From positions 18,780 to 82,779 of the forward strand of contig JADJVQ010000029.1 of NCBI GenBank assembly GCA_016710525.1: a stretch of 64,000 nucleotides of DNA. The letters are read 5' to 3'. This stretch comes from Burkholderiaceae bacterium (GTDB taxonomy: Bacteria; Pseudomonadota; Gammaproteobacteria; Burkholderiales; Burkholderiaceae_E). Under the pieces are notes generated by a model. That model ran no database searches, had not been told where the DNA came from, and saw only the letters and a program-made list of their open reading frames with translations. Below, one piece after another: positions 47,472-56,997 of this stretch (positions are counted from its first letter, which is position 1; every line of letters begins with the position of its first letter). A program made the position numbers and the translations under genes.

Positions 47472-48662
47472 ATGACCTATGTGAACGGGCGACTGGTGCA
47501 CGACGCCGACAGCCATCTGATGGAGCTGAGCGACTGCCTGGACCCCTATTTCGAGCGGCGCCTGCTGTCGCGATTTCACGCGATGCCGGCCTTCCATTCA
47601 CGCAAGGACCGCGGCACCCGGCCCGGCCAATCCGCCGCCGCGCATGCCGACCCCACGTTTCGCGCCGGCGTGGATGCCAACATTTTGCTGCGCAAGAACT
47701 ACGAAGCGCACGGCGCCTTTCTGCCCGCCGACCGCCCGCACGCGCTGAACCTGCTGGGCTTCGCGAGCCAGCTCGTCTTCACCACCTTCTGCCTGGGCAA
47801 CTTCGGCCTGGACCAGGGCGAGGACATGGAAATGTGTTACGCCGCGGCCAGCGCGCACAACCGGATGATGACCGACTTCTGCAAGGTCGACCGACGTCTG
47901 CTGGCCACCGCCTACGTGCCCCTGGAAGACTTCGCCCGCGCCATCGCCACCGCGCGCGAGGCCATCGAACTGGGCGCCAAGGCGCTGATGATTCCCTCGT
48001 GGTGCCCGCAGCACCACGGTCCCAGCCACATCGCACTGGACCCCGTGTGGGCGATGGCGCAGGAGGCGGGCATCCCGATCCTGTTCCACGTCGGCGGCGA
48101 GGACAAGCTGAGCCCGGTCTACAAGATCAACGGCCTGCCGCCGGTGCCGGACTTCCATGGCGGCGACGACAACTTCACCTCGGTCAGCTACATGCCGATC
48201 CCCAACTCGATGATGCAGACCATCGCCACACTGATCTTCGATGGAGTCTTCGACCGCTTCCCGCGCCTGAAATGGGGCGCCATCGAACTGGGCGCCTCGT
48301 GGCTGCCCGGCTGGATGCGCGCGATGGACTCGGCCGCGCACGCCTTCATCAAGAATGAAGAGCGCCTGCGCAAGCTGTCGGCCAAGCCGTCCGAGATCGT
48401 GCGTCGCCAGTTGCGGGTAGCGCCCTACCCGCACGAAGACACCGGCTGGATCATTGCCAACTCCAGCGAAGACATCTGTCTGTTCTCGTCGGACTACCCG
48501 CACATCGAAGGCGGACGGGCGCCCCTCAAGCGCTTCGACGAATCGCTGGCCGGCGCCACGCCCTCGGCGGTGCGGCGGTTCTATGCCGACAATTTCATCG
48601 ACCTGATGGGCGAAGGCCTGGCTGCGGATCTGCGTTACCCGGCCCATCTCGCGGCGGCCTGA
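47472..48662 (+). CDS. Amidohydrolase family 2 (ACMSD-like TIM-barrel) protein
   Basis: A 396-residue metal-dependent hydrolase/decarboxylase. Family motifs include HDADSHLME near residue 10 (first metal site), ILFHVGGEDKL near 200, LKWGAIELGASWLPGWM near 270 and LFSSDYPHIEGG near 340 with the conserved Asp-Tyr-Pro-His. Relatives decarboxylate or hydrolyse aromatic acids. The ATG at 47472 follows AAGGAG; the longer open frame upstream is not coding. The next gene is a hotdog-type protein 40 bases later. Confidence 0.87.
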   Translation: MTYVNGRLVHDADSHLMELSDCLDPYFERRLLSRFHAMPAFHSRKDRGTRPGQSAAAHADPTFRAGVDANILLRKNYEAHGAFLPADRPHALNLLGFASQLVFTTFCLGNFGLDQGEDMEMCYAAASAHNRMMTDFCKVDRRLLATAYVPLEDFARAIATAREAIELGAKALMIPSWCPQHHGPSHIALDPVWAMAQEAGIPILFHVGGEDKLSPVYKINGLPPVPDFHGGDDNFTSVSYMPIPNSMMQTIATLIFDGVFDRFPRLKWGAIELGASWLPGWMRAMDSAAHAFIKNEERLRKLSAKPSEIVRRQLRVAPYPHEDTGWIIANSSEDICLFSSDYPHIEGGRAPLKRFDESLAGATPSAVRRFYADNFIDLMGEGLAADLRYPAHLAAA

Positions 48663-48702
48663 CGGCCTTCCCGCGCCCATCGATCCCACGAGTCCCGCCC
48701 AC

Positions 48703-49623
48703 ATGAGCTTCGACACCCCACTGGTCCTCACCGGACCGTTGCGCCGCCCGCGCCAGATGCTGCACGACCAGGAGTACGGCGGCCACGCGTCCATCCACGA
48801 CGACAGCATGGCCGAGAAACTCGGCTTCAAGGCCGGCCCGATCGAAGGGCCCACGCACTTCAGCCTGTTCCCCCCGCTGCTGGCCCATTTCTGGGGACAG
48901 GCCTGGTACGAGCGCGGCTGCATCTCGTCGCACTACCTGAACATGTGCGTCGAGGGCGACGAAGTCCGCGCCTTCGCGCAGGTGCCCAAGGCCGGCGAAA
49001 CCCGCACCCGTGTCTGGGCCGAAAAAGCCGACGGCACCCCGGTGCTGGAGGCCAGCGCCAGCCTGGGGCCCGATCATGGCCAGACCTTGCTCGAACAGCG
49101 CCTGGCCCAACTGCGCCCGCCCGGCCCGCTGGTGATCCTGAAAGACCTGCACGTCGGCATGAAGGGCGCGCAAGACGAGCGCGTGCGCATGGACCCGGAT
49201 CAGCACATGGGCGCGCTGTATCCGTTCAGCCTGAACCAGAAGCTCGCAGCCATCACCGAAAATTCACCCTGGTACAGCGACGGCAAGTCCTCGCCCTGGG
49301 GCCGCGCGATCATTCCGCTGGAAATGATCAGCGTGCTGGCCGAGTACTCCAACCGGCAGGCGAAGTTTCCGGTCAAAGGGCCGGCGGTGGGATTGTTCGC
49401 CGACCAGGAAATCCGCCTGATCGACGGGCCGCTGTTCGTCGGCGAGGAATACGTGATCCGGCGCGAGATCGCCGCGCTGTCGGAGAGCAAGCGTACCGAG
49501 TCGTACTGGGTGCGCACCCGCATCTTCGATTCGAGTGGCAGCAAACAAGTGGCCGAGATGCTGCTGAACCATGCCACGCTGAAGCACTCGTATGCGAACT
49601 ACGAGGCCGAACGCACTGCCTGA
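48703..49623 (+). CDS. Hotdog-fold (MaoC-like) protein, unknown function
   Basis: A 306-residue protein that looks like two hotdog halves. YGGHASIHDDSMAEKLGFKAGPIEGPTHFS resembles a MaoC hydratase active-site segment (Asp/His with a helix after it), and SYWVRTRIFDSSG a hotdog strand. It may hydrate or hydrolyse a CoA ester, or only bind one. It follows the amidohydrolase gene and could share its transcript. Nothing is seen in 49624-49766, a convergent gap. Confidence 0.6.
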   Translation: MSFDTPLVLTGPLRRPRQMLHDQEYGGHASIHDDSMAEKLGFKAGPIEGPTHFSLFPPLLAHFWGQAWYERGCISSHYLNMCVEGDEVRAFAQVPKAGETRTRVWAEKADGTPVLEASASLGPDHGQTLLEQRLAQLRPPGPLVILKDLHVGMKGAQDERVRMDPDQHMGALYPFSLNQKLAAITENSPWYSDGKSSPWGRAIIPLEMISVLAEYSNRQAKFPVKGPAVGLFADQEIRLIDGPLFVGEEYVIRREIAALSESKRTESYWVRTRIFDSSGSKQVAEMLLNHATLKHSYANYEAERTA

Positions 49624-49766
49624 GCCTTAGCGACCATCAGACGGCGCCGCGACAGCGGCGGGTCCGTACCAGTCGAATTGCGTGCGTTGCTCGCCCCGAT
49701 GCACTGCCGTACCGCAATTCCGCCGTTCCGCCGGTAGCGGCAGCGGCGCCAGGGATCTGGCCGGGA

Positions 49767-51110
49767 TCACTTCAAGCCGTGACGCTCGAGCATCCGGTAG
49801 GCGGTACGTTCTGAGACTCCCATCGCCGCCGCGACCCGACGGCGGTTGCCCTGATGCTTTTCGAGCAGACGCTTCAGGTAGGTGCGCTCGATCTCGTCGA
49901 GCGTCGGTTCGCCGCCGATGTCGATGCGCTCGCTGCTCGAGCGCGAATCGAAGAGGGGAACGTCGAAATTTCCCAGATGCGCCGGAAGGATCTCCGGCTC
50001 CTGCAGCGACAGGATCGCCGCGCGTTCAAGTACGTTGCGCAATTCGCGAACGTTGCCGGGCCACTGATAAGTCTGCAGTCGCTGCAATGCCGCAGATGCC
50101 AGACGCTTTTCACCATAGCTGGTCCGCATCTGTCGCAGGAACTGCCCCGCCAGCGCGGGCACGTCGTCCAATCGTGTTCGCAGCGGCGGCAATACGATCA
50201 CGAAGCCGGCCAGTCGATAAAAGAGGTCGGCGCGAAAACTGCCCGCCTGAACCATCGCCGCCAGGTCACGATTGGTCGCGGCCACGACGCGCACATCAGC
50301 GCGCTGATCTTCTGTGGCACCGACCCGCCGGAATCGGCCGGTTTCTATCGCGCGCAACAGTTTGGCTTGCCCGGGCGGACCGACTTCGCCCAGCTCGTCC
50401 AGGAAAAGCGTCCCTCCCCGCGCCACCTCAATCAATCCTGGCTTGCGCCGGTCGGCACCGGTGAACGCGCCCCGTTCGTGACCGAACAGCTCGGACTCGA
50501 ACAGCGTGTCCTGCAGCGTCGCGCAATCGACCACCACGAAGTTGCCCTCACGACGGGGGCTGGCGTCGTGGATCGCATGGGCGACCAGCTCCTTGCCGGC
50601 ACCGCTTTCACCCTGGACAAGTACCGTCTTTTCAGTGGGCCCGACCGCGTCGACCAGACGCCTGACCTGCTGCATGGCGACACTGTCGCCGATCATGCCG
50701 CCGGTGTAGCGGCCGCCCGACTCGGAATGGCGGAAATCATGCTCGGTCTGCAAGTGGGAGCGCTCGATCGCACGACGCAGCACGAGTTCGAGCTCATCGA
50801 GGTTTACTGGCTTGACGAGGTAGTCAGACGCACCCAGGCGCATCGCTTCGACTGCCTGATTGATCGATCCGTAGGCGGTGAGCATCACCACCGGGTGTGT
50901 GCCGGCGAGTTCGACCAATGGACCGAAGCCCTGCGAATCGGGCAGGTTCACATCGAGCAGCACGACGTCCGGTGCCGCTTCGCGAATCTGCATGCGAGCC
51001 TGCGACCAGCTGCCCGCGGACGCCGCATCGAAGCCGGTTCGCCGAAGTTCGTTCTCGAGCAGCCCGCGCAGCGTGCTGTCGTCTTCCACAATGACGATCG
51101 AGGGTTTCAA
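49767..51110 (-). CDS. NtrC-family response regulator (REC-AAA+-Fis)
   Basis: A 447-residue sigma-54 activator. The receiver domain (residues 1-115) has acidic VEDD, the phospho-accepting Asp in LLDVNLPDSQG and Lys in LVKPVNL. The AAA+ domain has GESGAGKE (Walker A), GAFTGA (sigma-54 contact), GGTLFLDELGEV (Walker B); the Fis helix-turn-helix is NRRRVAAAMGVSERTAYRMLE. There is no ATG near the domain start; TTG 51110 is inferred from the GGGAG 8 bases before it and the TTGA overlap with the kinase stop. It should be phosphorylated by the upstream haem-motif kinase and act at the sigma-54 promoter at 58838-58853. Confidence 0.92.
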   Translation of the reverse strand: MKPSIVIVEDDSTLRGLLENELRRTGFDAASAGSWSQARMQIREAAPDVVLLDVNLPDSQGFGPLVELAGTHPVVMLTAYGSINQAVEAMRLGASDYLVKPVNLDELELVLRRAIERSHLQTEHDFRHSESGGRYTGGMIGDSVAMQQVRRLVDAVGPTEKTVLVQGESGAGKELVAHAIHDASPRREGNFVVVDCATLQDTLFESELFGHERGAFTGADRRKPGLIEVARGGTLFLDELGEVGPPGQAKLLRAIETGRFRRVGATEDQRADVRVVAATNRDLAAMVQAGSFRADLFYRLAGFVIVLPPLRTRLDDVPALAGQFLRQMRTSYGEKRLASAALQRLQTYQWPGNVRELRNVLERAAILSLQEPEILPAHLGNFDVPLFDSRSSSERIDIGGEPTLDEIERTYLKRLLEKHQGNRRRVAAAMGVSERTAYRMLERHGLK

Positions 51111-52987
51111 GCCGGCGGCTCCCACAATGGCAGCGTCACGTGAAAGACGCTGCCGACATCGAGCTCGCTGTCCACCGTCAGCGAGCCCCCCCAACGTTCG
51201 ACATTGGCGCGGCTGATGGCCAGACCGAGGCCCGTTCCACGGGTACCGTCTGCGCGGCGGCTGAAAAAAGGCAGGAAGATCGACTGCAGGTTTTCGGGGG
51301 CAATCCCTGACCCGTTGTCGTGGAAATCGATCTTGCACGAAGTCCCTCGCGCCCGGCCGACCACTCTCAAGGCGCCTCCCTGGCGCATCGAATGCAGGGC
51401 ATTTTGCGCCAGGTTCAGGATCACCATCCTGAATTCGCCTTCATCGGCCCTGATGCACAGCGAGCCCGGCTGAACATCAATGTCGATCGACTTCGCCTCG
51501 CGCCGGGCCTCCTCGCGCAGCAGCGAGGTCGTCTGATCGATCGCGTCGGCGATGCGCACCACCGAGGTGCCTTCACCGGCAGGCTGACTCATCAGCATCA
51601 GCCGCTGAGTAATCGACACGCACCGGTCGATCTCGCGGTCGACCAGCTCCAGGTACCTCGTCAGTTCGCAAGCCTCCATGTCGCCATTTCGCATGCCGCG
51701 AAGGCTGGCCTGAAGCGCGATGCGGATCGAGGCGAGAGGGTTGTGGATCTCGTGGGCCACGCCGTTGGCCAGCAGCCCGATCGCCGACAGGCGCTGCTCC
51801 TGTGAGAACTTGAGCTTGTCCTCGAGCGGACGGATCGATTCGACGACCCGGCGCTCGCCTTCGCGCGTGACCAGCGAAGCGGCATCGATCTCGACGTCGA
51901 TCGGAGTGCCGTCGGCGCGCCGGAATTGCATGATGGACCGGGAGGTGCCGTTTTCGCCCCGGGATGCCACCACCGGGCAGTGCACCAACGTCGACGGGCA
52001 CGGCTCGCCCAGACCGCGGCTAATCGCGTGGCAAGTGCGCCCGACCGGGTCTGTCGCGCCCAGCAGCCGCCGATAAGCCGCGTTGGCTTCGATGATCCGA
52101 AAATCCTCACCGATGACCAGCATTGGATCGGGCGTCGCATCGATCAGGTCCTGAAGGTAGGCGCCCTGGCTTTCGACCCGCTTGATCAGACGGGCCGTGC
52201 CTTCGGCCATCTGGTCGAGGTGGATCGCGAGCGTGGCGAATTCGTTGTGTCCGGCCACCGACGTGCGAACGGAGAGGTCTCCGGCACCCAGCGCTTTCAC
52301 AGTTGCAATCAACTTCGCGACTGGTCGCAAGACTGACCGGCGCAACTGCGTGGCCACCGCCAGTGCCAGCACGGCGAGGACCCCGACGCCGGCGATGGCC
52401 AAGGGCATCGCGTGGGTGCGGGCCTCGTTCTCGCCGACCGGCGTGTCGAACTCCAGCGCCAGGACTCCATTGACGGGCCGCGACACCGGATCACCATGAC
52501 ACCCGGCGCAGGAGGATGCATTGCGGATCGGGTAGACGATTTGCATGGCCTCGCGTGACTCGCCCACAGACCAGGTGAAACGCGGCGGTGATGTCTTGCA
52601 CCCGGGCTGCAAGCAAAGGCCTTCGAGCAGCCCGCCGCGAAGGCGCCCGGTGGGTTCATCGTGAGCGGAGAAGCGCAACTCACCCGAGGGAGCAAGGATC
52701 ATCGCGCGCCGAACCCCCGGCATGCGGCCCAGTTCGCTCAAGATCTGTTGCAGGCCATCCAGATCGCGATTGAGCATCGCGTTCTTAAGGCTCGCTTCGA
52801 AAAGCCGGGCGACGCGGATGGCCGCCGCCTCGTGCTCGGCGCGTACACCGCGATGGCCAGCCCAGATCGACGCCACGAGAAAGGCCAGCGCCGATGCAAC
52901 AACAAGCGCACCCAGGGTCAAGGTGAGTTCACGGGCGAGGCGCTGTTTCAGCCATCGGTGCATGCCGTGCAGTGAGATCATGCTCAT
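51107..52987 (-). CDS. Membrane histidine kinase with CxxCH haem motif in periplasmic sensor
   Basis: A 626-residue kinase. Helix 1 is at ~21-44; the periplasmic sensor (~45-188) contains CLQPGC near 125-130 and CAGCH at 160-164, a c-type haem attachment motif followed by a DUF3365-like NGVLALEF block; helix 2 at ~192-214; HAMP; a PAS domain (~275-390) with an unusual Cys-rich segment (CHAISRGLGEPCPSTLVHC); HisKA with VAHEIHNPLAS; HATPase with NLAQNALHS, DNGSGI and GTGLGLAIS. A periplasmic haem suggests sensing of redox state, NO, O2 or an oxidant. It overlaps the regulator gene and sits downstream of the molybdoenzyme genes. Confidence 0.92.
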   Translation of the reverse strand: MSMISLHGMHRWLKQRLARELTLTLGALVVASALAFLVASIWAGHRGVRAEHEAAAIRVARLFEASLKNAMLNRDLDGLQQILSELGRMPGVRRAMILAPSGELRFSAHDEPTGRLRGGLLEGLCLQPGCKTSPPRFTWSVGESREAMQIVYPIRNASSCAGCHGDPVSRPVNGVLALEFDTPVGENEARTHAMPLAIAGVGVLAVLALAVATQLRRSVLRPVAKLIATVKALGAGDLSVRTSVAGHNEFATLAIHLDQMAEGTARLIKRVESQGAYLQDLIDATPDPMLVIGEDFRIIEANAAYRRLLGATDPVGRTCHAISRGLGEPCPSTLVHCPVVASRGENGTSRSIMQFRRADGTPIDVEIDAASLVTREGERRVVESIRPLEDKLKFSQEQRLSAIGLLANGVAHEIHNPLASIRIALQASLRGMRNGDMEACELTRYLELVDREIDRCVSITQRLMLMSQPAGEGTSVVRIADAIDQTTSLLREEARREAKSIDIDVQPGSLCIRADEGEFRMVILNLAQNALHSMRQGGALRVVGRARGTSCKIDFHDNGSGIAPENLQSIFLPFFSRRADGTRGTGLGLAISRANVERWGGSLTVDSELDVGSVFHVTLPLWEPPA

Positions 52988-53054
52988 GCCCTAACGCAGG
53001 CATTGCAGGTGTTCCAACGCACGCGGAATCGCCGGGTACGCGCTCGAGAATCCG

Positions 53055-53711
53055 CTATGCGGAACTCTGGAGGGCCACGGGTGATTCGGTGGAAAGGGTC
53101 TTTTGGAGGCACGCGCAGTACTCGGAAGTCAACCCGGCCAGTGCGCGATAGAAGGTCGTGGCCGCCCGGCTCTCGACCGCCTGCGCGAACGCTGGCACCC
53201 AGATCATGATGTGTTTGTCGAGGAAGCGCAAAGCTTCGGCCGCATCGGAGCGCTCCAGAAGCGCGGCGAGGAATTCGAGTTCGAGCGCGATGTGGTCGTC
53301 GGACATTTCGCGCCAGTTCGCGGCGGCCAGGCGGTTGCGACGAAAGAAGTCACGCACGTCGAAAGTGGGTTGTTGCAGCATCAGTCCGTCCTCGTCCCGC
53401 CAGACGGACTCACACGGCGACGCGCGATAGGCATTGGTGAGGTAGATCGCCGCATAGTCCGCCGCCAGCTCATCGGCGCTGACTTCGCCGATCAGCCCCA
53501 GGGCGTGATCAAAGGATCTGACAATTGCCGGGGCCAAACCATCGAGCGCGAGCTGTGCCGGCAGCCCCGCCGCATGCGCCTCAGATAGCACGCCGGGCTC
53601 GCGTTCGGCCGCGTGCAGCCATGCCAGCGCGCGCAGGTCTTCAGCCCAGAGTGTCAGCGTGGCGCCGTCGCTTCGGTGCGAGCTCACCGTCGCGCTGTCA
53701 TGCGCGCTCAC
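53055..53711 (-). CDS. TorD/DmsD-family molybdoenzyme chaperone
   Basis: A 218-residue helical chaperone. YRASPCESVWRDEDGLM near residue 105 and the DDHIALELEFLAALLE block near 150 are typical of TorD/DmsD proteins, which bind the Tat leader and apo-form of a molybdoenzyme until the cofactor is inserted. The GTG start at 53711 overlaps the ferredoxin stop (GTGA), which fixes the start. It is dedicated by position to the molybdoenzyme two genes upstream. Confidence 0.88.
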   Translation of the reverse strand: MSAHDSATVSSHRSDGATLTLWAEDLRALAWLHAAEREPGVLSEAHAAGLPAQLALDGLAPAIVRSFDHALGLIGEVSADELAADYAAIYLTNAYRASPCESVWRDEDGLMLQQPTFDVRDFFRRNRLAAANWREMSDDHIALELEFLAALLERSDAAEALRFLDKHIMIWVPAFAQAVESRAATTFYRALAGLTSEYCACLQKTLSTESPVALQSSA

Positions 53712-54397
53712 TCGACCTTGCCCTTGGAGTGGGCAACAAAAACGATCGACGGATGAGTGAGCTGCGGATTGGCCATGTCCTTCACGCGCTCGACCACCTT
53801 GTCGCGGGGACCGATCGCGGTGGTGGGATGGGTGCCGGCGCGCAGCTTGTCGATGGGACCGATATCGAGCACCCGCATCATGCAGGCCATCACGCAGTAG
53901 GGCTTTCGACCGGCCTCGAGTTCGTCGATGCACAGGTTGCACTTCTTGACGATCTTCTCTTTCGGATCCCATTGCGGAGCACCGTACGGGCACGCGGCTT
54001 CGCAGCGACGGCACGCGATGCACAAGGTCGAATCGATGTCGACCACGCCGTTGTCAGCGCGCTTCCAGATCGCGCCGGTCGGGCACACCGGCAAGCAGGC
54101 CGGCTCGGCGCAATGGTTGCAGGACATGTTGACCTTGTAGGCAAACACCTCAGGGTATTCGCCGCCCTCGATGTACATCACGCGACGAAAACGCGGGCCC
54201 GGAGGCAGGCCATTCTTGTCCTTGCACGCCATCTCACAGGCCCGGCAGCCGATGCAGTCGACGTTGTTGTGAACGAAGCCCAACTGTTGCGCCGGCTTGA
54301 CCGGTTCGTAGGTTGCCGCATCGCGCCGGCCGATTGCCGCGCGCATCTGGTCCTTGTCGGCAATTTTTCGTGCCGGGCCGCCGTCATCCTTGGCCAT
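53708..54397 (-). CDS. Four-cluster ferredoxin subunit (DmsB/PhsB-like)
   Basis: A 229-residue iron-sulfur protein with four Cys groups: CIGCRACEMAC, CNHCAEPACLPVC, CIACRRCEAAC and CNLC...CVMAC, sufficient for four [4Fe-4S] clusters. It has no signal peptide, so it would be exported with its Tat-carrying catalytic partner. It passes electrons to the molybdenum subunit. It starts 9 bases after that gene, with GAGGA upstream. No DmsC/NrfD membrane anchor gene is found, so the electron donor is probably the cytochrome encoded upstream. Confidence 0.92.
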   Translation of the reverse strand: MAKDDGGPARKIADKDQMRAAIGRRDAATYEPVKPAQQLGFVHNNVDCIGCRACEMACKDKNGLPPGPRFRRVMYIEGGEYPEVFAYKVNMSCNHCAEPACLPVCPTGAIWKRADNGVVDIDSTLCIACRRCEAACPYGAPQWDPKEKIVKKCNLCIDELEAGRKPYCVMACMMRVLDIGPIDKLRAGTHPTTAIGPRDKVVERVKDMANPQLTHPSIVFVAHSKGKVE

Positions 54398-54406
54398 GTC
54401 GATTCC

Positions 54407-56989
54407 TCAGTAGTCGCGACGGAATACCGTCGAACGCGCATTAACGAGGCGATCCCAGCCAGGCCGATGCTCGAGCTGGGTCTTCTGCAGATTGACCAGG
54501 ACCGTGTTGTAGGCAAATGCCCCGGCAGGGCTGGGCTCATCGAGAGTCAGGAAATCCGGATTTCCGGCACGATCCACGCCATTGGCATCCAGATCCATCC
54601 ACGCGCCTTCGTGCAGGACCACAACGCCAGGCATGCAACGCTGGGTCACGTAGGCGGGCACGACCACCTTGCCACGGGCGTTCCAGATCTCGACCGTGTC
54701 GCCAGTCTTGATGCCCATTCGGGCCGCATCGCTGGCATTCAGCGTGACCTCCTGCTCGAAGGTTTCTCGCAACCAGGGAATGTTGTTGAAGATCGAGTGG
54801 GTGCGCCAGCGCGGGTGCGGTGATATCAGGTGAAAGGGAAACTCCTTCGTCTTAGGATGATTCAATGATTCGAAGGGTTCGATCCACTTCGGCAGATAAG
54901 GGATCGGGTAGCCGAACTGGGTCAGTTTCCAGTCAGTGATGTCGGCCAGCGTGGTCGACATGATCTCGATCTTGCCGGACGGCGTTTCGAAGGGTTTGCC
55001 CTTTTCGATCTGATCTCGAAATGCGATCTGCGGCTGCTTGAAGGTGAACTTGTAGACGCCGCGCTGCTTGAATTCCTCCCAGCTCATCTTCACCCCCTGG
55101 TGCGCGCGGACTTTGCCGTTCCACCATGCGCTCAGATAAGCCTCGTCGACGTCGTCGGCTCGGGTGAAATACTCGCGGGTAGCGCGCGGGTTGTAGCGTT
55201 TTCCGAAGTCTTTCAGCAATGGGTCGAGCTTTTCAAGCCGGTAGGCCAGCTCGGTCAAGATCTGGAAGTCGCTCTTCGATTCGCCCAGCGGCTCGATGAC
55301 CTTGGGGCGATGAATGTAATAGTGACCCTTGTACCAGGGCAGGGCCACGTCATGGCGCTCGAAATGCGTGGCCACTGGCAGCAGCACATCGGCCCAGATG
55401 CCCGACGGCGTGATCGTCGAGTCCATGCAGACGATCAGCTCAAGTTTCTGGATCGCCTGCAATTGCTTGTTGATATGGGTCAGCTGGTTCAGCCAGTCGG
55501 AGCCTTGCCAGAAGATGCCTTTGATGTTGGGAATCTTGCCGTCGAGCTCGTCATCGCGCGGCCACAGCCCCACTTCCTCGCGGGTCACGTTGGGGTAGTT
55601 CAGCACGCAATGCGCCCACCGATCTGACTTGATCGACCCCCACCAGATGTTCGCGTTCTCATCGTAAGGATAGGCAACACCCTCCGAGTGCTATCCCTTG
55701 CCCACGCCCTCGGCGCACCCGCCAATCTTGCCGATATTGCCGGTCATGGCCTGCACAGCAGCCGCCATCCGGTTGTATTGCTCGCCGTAGGCATTGCGCC
55801 CTGGCGCCCAGGAGGCCTTCAGTGCAGCGGGCTTGGTACGCGCGTACAGATCGGCCAGTTTCGTGATGTCGTCGGCCTTCACACCGCAGATGGCGGCGGC
55901 CCATTCCGGCGTCTTGGGCGTATTGTCGTACTTGCCCAGAATGTAGTCCTTGAAGTTCTCGCGATCGGCGTACTTCCTGGGCATCGTGCGCGCGTCCATG
56001 CCCAGGCAGAATCGTTCGATGAACTTCTGATCCTGCAGGTTGTTGGTGAAGATGTAATGGGCCATGCCCGCCAGCATCGCGGCATCGGTGTTGGGTTTGA
56101 TCGGGATCCACCAGGCGTCGTAGGCCGACGCCGCGTCCGTGTACTGGGGGTCGACCAGGACGAACTTGCAGCCGCGCTGCCTGGCCATGCGCATGTAGTA
56201 GAAGGTGTTGCCGCCGTGGAAGGTATAGGCCGGATTCCAGCCCCACATGATGATCAGCTTCGAATGCGCGAAGGTGTCGTCCTCGTTGCCATCCTCGATC
56301 GTCCCGAACGTCATCCGCGACGAGAACGTGGTGGCCTGATAGGACGGCACCGACCATGAATTGGTGCGGCAACCAAACATGCCCAGAAAGCGGCCCAGCA
56401 GGCCTTCGATCTGATCGGATTTGTGCAGCACGCCGTACGAGGCGCCCGCATAGCTCTGATCGAGCAGAGCAGTCGGACCATATTTCTGCTTGAGCTCCAC
56501 CATCTTGGTGGCCACCATGGTCAGCGCTTCGTCCCAGGTGGCGCGCCTGAATTTTCCCTCACCGCGCTGGCCCACACGAATCATGGGATAGAGCAGGCGT
56601 TCTGGCGAATAGACCCGCAGCCGATAAGAGCGGCCGCGCAGACACGCGCGCAGTTGCGGCTCCTCGAACGTGTCTTTGCCGTAGTAGCCGCCTTGCTGGT
56701 AACGCCCGTCGTCCGAGGACAAGCGAACGATGACGTCTCCCTTCTTGTGCGCGACCAGCATATGCCGCGAACCGCAGTTGTGCGCGCACGAGGTCACCAC
56801 CGTGGTGAGCTGGTCATCGGTGGCATAGGGTTCGTAGGCGAAGGCGTTCGCCTTGTCGGGTGCGGTGGCCAGCGTGGTCAGACCCGAGGCTCCGGCACCC
56901 ACGCCCAAAGCCTTCAGAAATCCGCGTCGACCCGGCTTGAGTTCAGCCGGCCCGGCGATCGGTGGTGCGGTGTTGCGCGAGTGGGTCAT
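54407..56989 (-). pseudogene. Tat-exported DMSO-reductase-family molybdoenzyme interrupted by one in-frame TAG
   Basis: A reading frame of 861 codons (including the stop) with one TAG at 55691-55693 (codon 433). Twin-arginine leader GRRGFLKALGVGAGASG is near residue 22. The cluster-binding segment is CAHNCGSRH...RACLRGR, with His where the third Cys of most relatives sits. SYQATTFSSRMTFGT, IIMWGWNPAYT and LVDPQYTDAA are cofactor-domain blocks; after the TAG homology continues at once (HSEGVAYPYDENANIWWG) through the C-terminal MGD domain (FHLISPHPRWRTHS). TAG may replace a TGG Trp. It is a periplasmic oxo-transfer reductase of unknown substrate (S-oxide, N-oxide or oxyanion). The interruption could be mutation, readthrough or error. 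Confidence 0.88.
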
Positions 56990-56997
56990 TGACTTGC

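Noticed and set aside
55691..55693. Selenocysteine or pyrrolysine codon
   Set aside because: The codon is TAG, not TGA, and no pyrrolysine genes or methylamine context are present; homology suggests Trp replaced.
54407..56989. Assignment as the MsrP (YedY) methionine sulfoxide reductase
   Set aside because: MsrP belongs to the sulfite-oxidase fold and is about 330 residues; this protein has the large DMSO-reductase architecture with an iron-sulfur partner.
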